From contig NC_088305.1 of the NCBI RefSeq assembly GCF_032854445.1, positions 9,739,606 through 9,803,605 on the forward strand: DNA of 64,000 nt. The letters run 5' to 3'. A program made the position numbers and the translations under genes. Every line of letters starts with the position of its first letter. The first letter of the stretch is position 1. The stretch is from Liolophura sinensis (lineage: Eukaryota > Mollusca > Polyplacophora > Chitonida > Chitonidae). The notes under the pieces were generated by a model. It did no database searches. It was not told where the DNA came from and saw nothing but the letters and a program-made list of their open reading frames with translations. This document shows positions 36,501 to 46,775 of the stretch, piece by piece.

Positions 36501-36690
36501 AACTGAAATGCCTGTGAGAAATTCTGGGTTTGACTATCTTGCATTAGTTGGTCCATTAACTCGGATATTCTACGAAGCTTGTTCGATTTAAAGCTTTTGC
36601 TCACGGCGCAAACTGTATTCGGACAGGCTTTGATTATAATTACTAGAGTGACTTGTTTCCATTAGTGAGATTTCGTGTAATAATCTCAAG
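33561..36690 (+). repeat. Large repeat unit, copy B
   Basis: Same module order as copy A: HSE-free promoter-like part with CGCCACCTGGCGACGG at 33836-33851 and TATATAA boxes at about 33937-33957; then an expanded ~33-bp VNTR (34290-34640); 'aaaacggagaagtcacatta'; 'acaaggattgttggcttgct'; and the reversed SINE-1-like tail at about 35985-36080. No coding capacity was found. Confidence 0.85.
34270..34650 (+). repeat. ~33-bp VNTR inside copy B
   Basis: Degenerate units near 'acctgggacaagagtccggg' followed by 'gaaaccactgc' repeat about ten times. The same unit occurs about four times in copy A (31590-31690), twice in copy C (39745-39790) and about four times in copy D (42510-42640). The number of units therefore differs between paralogous copies. 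Confidence 0.75.
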
Positions 36691-39600
36691 ATTTAACCGC
36701 ATCTCAACATATCAGTGATGTAACGGCTTTGTGTGATGTTCACAATCACAGTAATAGAGAAGAGGACTGGGTGTGTGACGTTTGCAATAGGTAATTGATG
36801 GGCAAATCTTTGTCCAAAACTGAGGGCGCAGGTACATGTACATTTAATTATGGTAATAATGACGTCACAAACATAACATAACGGAACGGCATGTTTATGT
36901 GCGTGAGTAGATTTACATCTGACAGCAATTTTGTGGAAAGGCAAAAATAGGAAGTGCATGTAACAGGGAGAAATAAATCGTTCTTGATGGTTTCTGACTT
37001 ATCTTTCTGCTTTTCTCCCCGTTACGAACAACGTTTTTAAATATTGTATATATTTATTTGTTCTTGAGTTTACCTGATGTGTGTCTGACGTACATTTTTC
37101 CCTGGGTACTTTATAGTCTGCACTGTAATTCAATCGAGCGTTCTCGAGGCTACGGTGTTCATGAGTTTCGTGCCATTGTAAATCGAGTATACATTCTAAA
37201 AGAAATGTACTGGAATTGTAAACATGTTTACAATCAAACCATCCAGAATTTTCTTTACGTTAGTCTATAAATATGAGTGACGGAATTGTGAAATTCGCGG
37301 TAATTTACTGAAGTCCACTTCAGAGCAGTCATATTTGCTGTCATCCACTGTGGATGATTTTACCGCGTTTCCGACATTTGAACTCCATTCTGTGTACATA
37401 GCACTTTCTGAGCTTGTGTTTCGCCACTTGTTATTTTTTGAGACATTATTTTGGAGCTTTCATCGCTAATTGTCTTCTTGTGCGGTTGCGTACATTTCTT
37501 CCCAGTTTACCCTGAAAGTGACTTTGTCTATATTTTCGAGGAATGAAACATACATCGCAAGCTCTGCATCACGGACGCTACTTTCAACCCGTTCGCCCTG
37601 AGTTACACCTTCACAGGTAGTTGGGGATCCAGAATCATCAGCGTGCCGTCCCCACTACAGCTTGTCACTTACAGTGTCATCCTTCGATCTGGGAATTCCT
37701 TCTAACTGTCGATTCTATATTTACGTGGACTGACTCGCCTTTGCCAGCCGGAATATTCCACTCAGATTTGAACGCTGTCATCAGTAAGAAACTATATATT
37801 TTTGTAACTAGTTGCATTGTTTGTATATTATTGTTACTTGCATAATTTGTCTATTTTGTTCAAGTATATGTACTCACACGTCTTGGTGTTTCTTTGTTTG
37901 ATCTCGTGTAGGGCCTATCGCTGATCTGAAAGTTAAACAAGTCAACTGTTTCTTATCTTTACTCTTCGATAGTGGTACTCTTACACTCCCTGTAACAAGC
38001 TTTCTTGTTTTCACTACTTCTCTAAACAGGCATCAAATATCTGTTGTTCGAATTATAAAGAATTCAATGCCACACATTTAAGCAGGACGGTTCCACTCTA
38101 AAAGACTATAACGACTCTACGGCGAGAAACAGAGCGTTTTATGCATCTGTAATGTTTGACATATCGCCCTCTCAAAAGACTCAAAGTAGCATCTGATATT
38201 GCAGTACTATAAGGACATTAATATTGCATATAAAAGACACTTCTTTGTCATAAAGTTTGAGCGACCAGCTGAAAATTGGCAGTTACGCCCTCACAGCAGG
38301 TATTGTCAGGCTGCGCCACCTGGCGACGGGAAGATTCGCATTTGTGATTAATATACTGTTGGCGTCATTCATAACATATAACGTATTGCAAGAGCGATCA
38401 AGTCTTGAATTATATATAGACTTGTATATAAGGCCCCAGTGCACAGTCAGTCTACGAAGAATAGAAGATGAAAACTGTGTCGAGAAAAAGTTTAGTCATC
38501 GGAACAGATGGATATTTTCTGAAGTACAGTATTTCACGAAGAAAGAATAGTATATATTTTTACTGAAGGCGCTGTTACTTTCATTTCCTGTAGGTGAGCT
38601 GGTAGTTATAGGGTGGGGGATCATGTTTGGTGTCTTCGGTATTATACTTCAGTGGTGGTGACAAGGACTCCTTCAGTCAAAAGATGATACAGTATTTGTA
38701 CACACACCTAAGGACTCCTCGCCATCGTATGACTGAAAAAGTGTTAAGTACGACGTAAAACTCTAAAGATTACATACGTACTCCAGTCCTGTCACCAATA
38801 ATTTCTGTGTGCAATTTTATGGCCAACCTAATCAAGCATCCACGATTTCAGGTCTTCGACGTTACAATTCTACCTATATATATATATATATATATATATT
38901 TCTGCAATATTCTCTTATGCCTGTGTAACGGGAGTAACTGAGTTGCCTCCCTTGGCCTCCCCAGGTCCGTTGGTTAGGATTCCAAACGGCGTGAAGTAAA
39001 GTACGTGTTAATTAGATCCTGCCCAGCAGAGTGAATGATGAACGCAAACGCTGTGCAGCTTAGTCATAACCTTAACTCCTCAGAACAATTCAAAAAACAA
39101 AACATTCTAGTCATGCCCTTAGAGCACATTCACGTGCTTTCACACCTCAGTTCACAGAAGTATAATATTGCGCTCTGTCTCGAGAACACCTGTAAATATA
39201 CTCCCCATCGCCCTCTTAGAAGCATGGCCTAAGACTGAGGTTTCGTAAATCTTCTAAAATAAGCTGCCACAAAATTTGCTACTATCCAAACACATTGCAG
39301 TTAAAAGTACCTTAATTCGGTTGGATTTCTAAACAAACTTGATCATCAGTAAAATATGTCCAAAACGTTTTACAGCAGAAAAACCCTCACAAATTGCACA
39401 AAAGTATCCAAGGGAATTAACTCTTCCTTTATAGATACTTGTACTTCCTACGTACACAGTTTCCTTTATCGACTTGTAGAATCTTTCATTTATTTCTTCC
39501 CTAAGTTCTGTTCTTCCATCCATTACTTCTTCACGTTTGTTATGTTATCTTCTTTTGACTTAAATCATTCTTTTAGTTTTATTCTTCCATCCGTTCATTT

Positions 39601-40800
39601 TTTTTTTACATTTCCTATATAATCCATTTTTTTTAATCTAGCCGTTTATTCAGTTACTTGTTTTGTCCGGATTATCACTAATTCACTCCCTTATTTATTA
39701 TCTATCCAGCTCTAAAGTGTCAGTCATGAGTTTTTTTTATTAATCTATCCAAGGAAACCACAGTACCATGGACAAAAGTTCTGGGATACAGTCCGCCCAA
39801 ACCGTTCAAAGTAATGATGTGACCACCATTCCTGAGCAGCCACTCGATAAACAGGCTGGCATCCGTGTCTAATAAAATTATTACCGACATATATCGCCTT
39901 GGCTGTGGCAAGTAGCAATGTGTGTCCCAAACGTCTGTCTTAGCCATTGTTGCTTAAAGACTGACACCTATTGGAATGAAATGCAAAGCCAGAAGTAATT
40001 ACATCATAGCTTTTGTGTTGTAATCACGGGAATATACAACACTAAAATGAAATCGTCCTCACTCTACTTATGTTAAGCAAAAACTCCCTGGTGCACCGTA
40101 AAAATGGAGAAGTCACATTACCGTCCATAATCTGACGCCTAAAACGCCGAAGCATTTTACCCAACGTGTGTCGGCAGACGCGTAATGGCATTTTAGAAGC
40201 CTCTAGTAGATTGATTTCCCAAAACTCTATCACTGAAGTGACCCCATATGTCAAAACAATATGTTCTAAGTTTACGATCGATCGACGCAGACTGTACGTA
40301 CAAGTTGAGAAAAAAACAATACAGGGATTGTCGGCTAGTTACTAAGACCGGCCATACAACAGCATGTAATCGGGTTGTGCCACAAAACTGCATCTAGAAT
40401 ATTTAATAAAACATTATTTATAGAGACACCTGTCATACTTAGAGGTAAAAGATGTACTACATGTACGTGTATACACAGCTGCGAAGTGAGCAAAAAATTG
40501 AGTTTCAGTGAGTAATTTATCTTGGGACTTACACGGAATAAATTCGATTGCATTTAAGATATATTGAAAATGAGGAAGAAAAGGCATCATGAAAAATCTG
40601 TCCGCGTAATATAGCGCGTCCTGACGAAGAAAACCAATTAGGTCGTTTGTATCAAATCGAATTTTTTTAGAATCACCTTTGTCTACTACTCTGTGCCTGT
40701 TCCGTGTCAAAATACGTCCTACATTATCAATAAGTGTTCTAGAACGTTCGTAGAGGGAACAATGTTCGTAATCAAATCTTTAAAATATGCAAATAACTCT
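36691..40800 (+). repeat. Large repeat unit, copy C, with ~965-bp insertion
   Basis: The left part (to about 37020) and the right part (from about 37985) align to copies A and B. The ~965 bp between them have no counterpart in A, B or D and hold no recognisable gene. The CTCF-like motif is at 38314-38329 and TATATAAGG at 38425-38433. A SINE family 2 tail (38698-38775) and a (TA)n microsatellite (38875-38899) interrupt the copy. Confidence 0.8.
38698..38775 (+). mobile_element. SINE family 2 tail fragment
   Basis: Contains 'ccatcgtatgactgaaaaag' and 'gttaagtacgacgtaaaact', matching the 3' part of family 2. Confidence 0.7.
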
Positions 40801-40945
40801 GTCAGTGACCACAAAAGTTGTAAAGAAAAATCAATTTAGTGTACTGTATTAGTGTATTTTAGCATTTTGATGACTTCAAAACCTAAAACTCCGAAACGTT
40901 GAATTTATTGGTGTTGATTTTATCGCGCCACCTACAGTCCAATGG
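40801..40945. other. Spacer between repeat copy C and a nested SINE
   Basis: Contains another GCGCCACCTACAG sequence (40925-40937) resembling the CTCF-like motif of the repeat units. The left target-site duplication of the nested SINE (40934-40945) overlaps it. Confidence 0.4.
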
Positions 40946-41341
40946 TTTGCGCTGTGAGTTCAAGTCCAGCTCATGTTGGCTTCCTTTCCGGTCGTACGTA
41001 TTTATTTATTTATTTGATTGGTGTTTTACGCCGTACTCAAGAATATTTCACTTATACGACAGCGGCCAGCATTATGGTGAGAGGAAACCTAGTGGAAACC
41101 CACGACCATCCGCAGGTTGCTGGAGACCTTCCCACGTACGGCGGGAGAGGAAGCCATTATGAGCTGGACTTGAACTCACAGCGACCGCAAGCGCCCATAC
41201 ATGTGAAGGTCTTTCAGCAACCTGCTGATGGTCATGGGTTTCCACTAGGTTTCCTCGCACCATAATGTTGGCCACCGTCATATAAGTGAAATATTCTTGA
41301 GTACAGCGTAAAACACCAATCAAGTAAATAAATAAATAAAT
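40946..41341. mobile_element. Nested pair of SINE family 1 copies in opposite orientation
   Basis: A plus-oriented SINE (head 40946-41000, body and tail about 41200-41341) is split by a minus-oriented SINE (about 41001-41195). Because both carry body and tail, about 140 bp of 41001-41140 is the ~90% identical reverse complement of 41200-41341, with a spacer of about 60 bp. The outer SINE is flanked by ACAGTCCAATGG (40934-40945) and ACAGTTCAATAG (41342-41353), a diverged 12-bp duplication. Confidence 0.9.
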
Positions 41342-41689
41342 ACAGTTCAATAGTACTTTACTTGACGTCAGGGCCTTATCGATAGTCAGATATAGAGAAT
41401 CAGGGGATTTTTCATTGATCTGATCTATTCACGAAACAAAGAAACGATGGGCAGTGTTTCAAATCTTTTGACTGATAACATATTTATATTCCATTCACTT
41501 GACTTGCAAAATGGAAAAACAATAAAACAGCGACAAAAATCTGACATTGGGATTGGTCTGGTACACACTAACAGTCCGACTGTGGAATTACTTCCATCAG
41601 TTTTAAACTCACCACTGCTCAGTGTATGGCTACAAAAATAGAGAGAAACACCCGGTGTCTGTAGCGAAAATTGCGCGACTCCAGACAGA
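41342..41689. other. Spacer before repeat copy D
   Basis: Its right part is similar to the spacer at about 36430-36690 before copy C (shared 'gcctttagaac'). No gene is supported. Confidence 0.4.
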
Positions 41690-43515
41690 TTAAACGCCTT
41701 TAGAACATTAGGACGGTTAATCAGGACATTATACGTCAACACCGCGTTTATACCAGAATTGTGTGTTTACGTGTATCACAAGTACATGTACATATGACAG
41801 CAATTTGGTAGAAAGACAAAAAATAGGAAGTACATGTAACAGCGAGAAAAAAGTCGGCGAGTAAACCTGCAAAGCTGCAATCTAAGGGACTATATCGACT
41901 CCACGGTTTTATCTGGGCTGAAATGTTTGACATATCGCTCTCTGATAAGGCTGCAAAGTAGTGTCTGATATTTCACCACCATAAGGGCATTAACAATGCA
42001 TATACCGACCCTTCTTCATGCCTTAATGTTTGAGATGCCGGCTGAAAACTGACAGTTCATCCTTCATATGAGGTATTGTGACGAGGCGCCACCTGGCGAC
42101 GGGGAGATATGCTCGCATTTGTGATTAATATACCGTTGTACATTTAGCTTATTACAAGAGCCATCAAGTTCTGAATTATGTATAAACTTGTATATAAGGC
42201 GCCAATGGGCAGTCTGTCTGTAAAGAAGAGATCAAATCTTTGTATCAAGAAAAGTTCTATTGTCTGAAAGTTTCAATAATTTCAGAGCTAAAATTTGGAT
42301 TTGATCAAGTTTTTATAGTTGTCACTTTATCCCTAATTTCTTAAGTTTTATTCTTCCATCCAGTCCTTTTTCTATACGTTAGCTATATTATCATTTCTTG
42401 GCTTAATTCCTTTCTTGAAACAGTTGTTTTCAGTTTTGAATGTACTGTATTTCTCCGTTCATTTATCGATGTATCTATCACTAAAATGTCAGTATAGACA
42501 ATTCATTGATTCCGCTGGGGACAGGTCTGGGGGAAAAAACCGCACTTGGGACTAAAAAAACACTGTACGTGGGACAAGAGTCCGGTGAAACCATAACACC
42601 TGGATCAAGAGTCCGGGGAAACCACTGCACCTGGCCACTGGTATCATCGCCATTGCAGCTAAAAGACAGACACCCACTTGAATGACCTGCAAAGCCAGAA
42701 GAAATTACGGCTTGGCTCTTGGGTTGGTTGTTACGACACTAAAATGATATTGTTATGACTGTATGCACCTTAAACCAAATCCCCCCCTCACCCCAGTGTT
42801 CAGTAAAAACACAGAAGTCACATTAGGATGTCCATAATCGGGCGTATAAAAGCCGTATAAATGTTGTCGGCAGACGTGTAATGACATTTTGGCAGCCCAC
42901 ACTATATCAATTTCCCAAAAGTCTATCATTATAATGAGACCAAATTCAAAACAATAAGTCCTAATTTTACAGCCGATCAACGCAGTCTGTGCCCAAAACT
43001 GAGAGAAACTCAATACAGGGGTTGTTCACATGTTATCGAACAGGCCTGTCTATTTTTCAGTCTCAGACCGAGGCAATACGACAGCGCGTAATCAGTTATG
43101 CTGCAAAACTGGCTCTTGAATCTTTAGTAAAACATTATTTATAGGGACAGCTGTCATATGTAAACAGGTAAAAGATGCTACATGTATATAAAGTTACGAA
43201 GTGAGCAAAAAATTGAGTCAGTGAGTGATTTATCTTAAGACTGCCTACACAGAATAAATTGGATTGCATTTAAGACATATTGGAAATGAGCAAGATAAAA
43301 CAGAGTGAAAAAATCTATCCACGTAATGCCAGGCTTCCGAACGAAGAAAACCAATTACTTTTTTTTCTAACTGAAGCTCTTATTTATCGAAACACCTTTG
43401 TTTACAAGTTTGTGTCTGTGTTTTATGTTGATTTTCTATATAATTAATAAGTGTTGTTAAAAGCTGGTATATTCTCTCTAACAATGTTCTTATAATCACC
43501 ATTTTTGAGTAAACA
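41690..43515 (+). repeat. Large repeat unit, copy D
   Basis: Same module order as A-C but shorter. CTCF-like CGCCACCTGGCGACGG is at 42087-42102, TATATAAGGC at 42191-42200, the ~33-bp VNTR at 42510-42640, and 'tgagcaaaaaattgagtcag' at about 43203. The reversed SINE-like tail seen at the right end of A and B is absent. Confidence 0.8.
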
Positions 43516-43819
43516 CTAAGACTGAGAAACTATGAAATACAGAAAAATAACACTTATAGAGTGCAAAATTTGCATCACTACCTCCCCCCCCCCCCCCCCC
43601 AAAAAAAAAAACCAACAAAAAAAAAACATTTTAATACACCGTATTAAACTGTGGTGGTTTCAAAGATCCAGGTTCCTAAATGTTCTGTTAAATTGCTTGG
43701 TCTTGATTCTGCCGGTGGACTGATCATCCCTGAGGCCTGGTCCCTTTACATTGTTTTAACGTGATTGTATGTTAAACCACACAGCATTTTGAGTAATTCT
43801 AGACTAGTGACGTCTAATA
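43516..43819. other. Non-coding stretch with poly(C)-poly(A) tract
   Basis: A run of about 17 C followed by about 12 A and further A-rich sequence spans 43583-43628. Nothing else is seen. Confidence 0.5.
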
Positions 43820-44060
43820 AATTGCATTTAACATCTCTGCATTTTTTTCCTCTAATTCTGCTTAAGCCATGGTGCTAGGGGGTGGGGTGGGGGTGGGGGC
43901 GTATAAGTTGCTACTATTTATGCATATACATGAACAGTTAGAAAAATCCCTAAATGAGGAATACTGACAAGTGGCCATATTTCACCGGTAACGTGTGACC
44001 ATTTGCCAACTATTATACTGTCGTCGCTGCTCTGGTTTTTCTCTCTATGCTGTACGTCTA
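43820..44060 (+). repeat. Dispersed repeat, paralogue of 56850-57165
   Basis: The two regions share 'aacatctctgcatttttt', 'tgcttaagccatggt', 'gaacagttaga', 'tttcaccggt', 'gaccatttg' and 'ctatgctgtacgtct' in the same order. Here a G-rich tract (43878-43899) replaces the shorter AGGGGGC of the other copy. A weaker third copy is at about 846-925. Confidence 0.75.
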
Positions 44061-44281
44061 TATATTGATCATACTGATATTATATTGATGACATTCCCAA
44101 TGTGGTCTTCTTGTATTTGCTAGTCCATTACCGCGTATATTCTACGTCATTCCCGGGATTCAGTCATTTGAGCCACGACGCAAGTAGCGTGCTAGTTTGA
44201 CAGTAATTGACTATCATTACCACGTTTCCATGTAAGTTGTTTCCTTTCATGAAAATTCTGGTAATATTCCTCAATTTCAAC
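44061..44281. other. Short stretch with a possible exon end
   Basis: A donor-like TTTCCAT|GTAAGT at 44231 ends a short open stretch in phase 2, which would suit the exon at 46400. Support is weak. Confidence 0.25.
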
Positions 44282-44420
44282 CGGATTTTATTGGTGTTTT
44301 ATGCAAGAATATTTCCCTTGTACGACTGTGACCAGCATTATGGTTCGAAGAAACCGAGCAGAGACTGGGGTATACCCACCATCATTCACATTAGCTGTAC
44401 TTGAACTCACAGCGAGTCTG
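44282..44420 (-). mobile_element. SINE family 1, minus orientation, next to the 121-bp array
   Basis: Reversed 3' domain ('ttggtgttttatgcaagaat', 'accagcattatggttcg') and reversed B-box region ('cttgaactcacagcgagt'). It ends exactly where the 121-bp minisatellite starts. Confidence 0.75.
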
Positions 44421-45860
44421 CACCATTTTGTCCCGTCCTCTCACACCTGAAGTCCCATAACCAGATGGCTAATGAAGAAGGTCTCATCCTACCTCAGAGA
44501 GATACAGACTGACCCAGTCTGTTCCGTCCTCTGACATCCAAAGTCCCATTGTCAGATGACTAATAAAGAGGGTCTCATCCTTCCTTAGAGCGATACATAT
44601 ACCCCACACCTGAACCATGGTACATGTGCCTGCACCAGTCTGTCCCGTCCTCTCACACCTGAAGTCCCATTATCAAATGACTAATAAAGAGGGTCTCATC
44701 CTTTCTCAGAGAGATACATATACCCCACACCTGAACCATGGTACATGTGTCTGCACCAGTCTGTCCCGTCCTCTGACATCCAAAGTCCCATTACCAGACG
44801 GCTAATGAAGAGGGTCTCATCCTTTCTCAGAGAGATACATATACCCCACACCTGAACCATGGTACATGTGCCTGCCCCAGTCTGTTCCGTCCTCTGACAT
44901 CCAAAGTCCCATTATCAGATGGCTAATGAAGAGGGTCTAACCCTTCCTCAGAGAGATACATATACCCCACACCTGAACCATGGCACATGTGCCTGCACCA
45001 GTCTGTCCCGTCCTCTGACATCCAAAGTCCCATTATCAGATGGCTAATGAAGAGGGTCTAACCCTTCCTCAGAGAGATACATATACCCCACACCTGAACC
45101 ACGGTACATGTGTCTGCACCAGTCTGTCCCGTCCTCTCACATCCAAAGTCCCATTATCAGATGACTAATAAAGAGGGTCTCATCCTTTCTCAGAGAGATA
45201 CATATACCCCACACCTGAACCATGGTACATGTGTCTGCCCCAGTCTGTCCCGTCCTCTCACACCTGAAGTCCCATTATCAGATGGCTAATAAAGAGGGTC
45301 TCATCCTTTCTCAGAGAGATACATATACCCCACACCTGAACCATGGTACATGTGTCTGCCCCAGTCTGTCCCGTCCTCTGACATCCAAAGTCCCATTACC
45401 AGATGGCTAATAAAAAGGGTCTCATCCTTTCTCAGAGAGATACATATACCCCACACCTGAACCATGGCACATGTGTCTGCCCCAGTCTGTCCCGTCCTCT
45501 CACACCTGAAGTCCCATTACCAGATGGCTAAAAAAGAGGGTCTCATCCTTTCTCAGAGCGATACATATACCCCACACCTGAACCATGGTACATGTGTCTG
45601 CCCCAGTCTGTCCCGTCCTCTCACACCTGAAGTCCCATTACCAGATGGCTAAAAAAGAGGGTCTCATCCTTTCTCAGAGCGATACATATACCCCACACCT
45701 GAACCATGGTACATGTGTCTGCCCCAGTCTGTCCCGTCCTCTCACATCCAAAGTCCCATTACCAGATGACTAATAAAGAGGGTCTCATCGTTCCTCAGAG
45801 AGATACATATACCCCACACCTGAACCAAGATACATCTACATGTGTCTGTCCCAGTATGTG
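44421..45860 (+). repeat. 121-bp minisatellite, 12 units
   Basis: Starts of TCCCGTCCTC (or TTCCGTCCTC) fall at 44431, 44522, 44643, 44764, 44885, 45006, 45127, 45248, 45369, 45490, 45611 and 45732. All steps are 121 bp except the first (91 bp, a 30-bp internal deletion). A partial unit ends near 45860. Two subtypes alternate: CACACCTGAAGTCC and CACATCCAAAGTCC (or GACATCC-). Since 121 is not divisible by three, the repeated 62-codon frames are by-products. Confidence 0.97.
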
Positions 45861-46399
45861 CCGTGTTGTAGGCAAAGACATTTAATTTCCATTCCAATGC
45901 TGGACACAGCATATGTTGTACACATGGCAATGACACGGTCGTCAGGGATGTTGTCCAGGCTGTGCCTCTGACTGACTTCTAAACGTGTAATAAGTAAATC
46001 CCTCACACTGATGTCTTGCCTGTATAAACGTGCACAAACTGCTGTGACACGGCTCTGTAAAGACTGAACATAGTTACATTTGAACAAGTCGACCATGTCC
46101 TAAACCACAGTTTTATACATGCGCATGTTGGAATTAGCTTTTAAAATCATTTGAATTTCATCTGTATATTTCAGTTTTGTATTCAACTTTTAGTGTGTAG
46201 TATGGTAACACCTACTGCGCCTATCATATGCACCTAGTTTTCATGTTTATTGTCATGTATGTATTATACACATTTGAATGGCGTAATTCAAGCGAAATTT
46301 CTAGTATTAAATATATATATAGTGTAGTCTATTAATACTTTTTTCTAGGAATAAAATTAGATGTAAAGTATTCTTACATTTTTATGCCTTTTGCCTCAG
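45861..46399. other. Non-coding stretch, possible intron
   Basis: A strong acceptor (CTGTATATTTCAG at about 46173) has no long frame behind it. Nothing else is recognised. Confidence 0.35.
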
Positions 46400-46775
46400 A
46401 AGACTATCGCCAAAGAGGGTTGATAAATCTTTTATTTGTATTAACAGGGATGAGATTTCATCAGGATCAGTTGAAATTTCTTCTATAGGTAAGAAGATAC
46501 GACTTATATACTTATACAGCCATATTAGTCAAAGATTAGATAATGTGAAAATCCACAACATCTTGTGAAAGATGTTCATATTACATAATCTTTGACTAGT
46601 AGCTAAGTGTCAAATGATGTTATCTTTTAACTCAGAAGGGTCAGCTGGTAGAAAGGAAAAAAAACAGATGTTATTGCAACCAGCCACACATAAAAATACA
46701 GCCCGAGGATCAGTCATATATCATAGAAAAACAATCACAACAAGAAATTTGACCACCCCGTCAGAGCCAAACTAA
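46400..46775 (+). CDS. Candidate C-terminal two-exon fragment, unrecognised protein
   Basis: Exon 46400-46488 follows a strong acceptor (TTTTGCCTCAG) and gives 29 open codons (begins RLSPKRVDKSF) between one leading and one trailing base. The donor is ATAG|GTAAGA. A 147-bp intron follows. A second strong acceptor (TCTTTTAACTCAG) opens exon 46636-46775, whose two leading bases complete the split codon and which then runs 45 codons to TAA. The product is hydrophilic, basic and Ser/Thr-rich, like a cytoplasmic tail or linker. Phase agreement across the intron is the main support. Upstream exons are not identified. Confidence 0.45.

Noticed and set aside
44617-45773. Several near-identical 62-codon frames in a row
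   Set aside because: They arise from the 121-bp minisatellite; the unit is not a multiple of three and each frame stops at the same repeat position.
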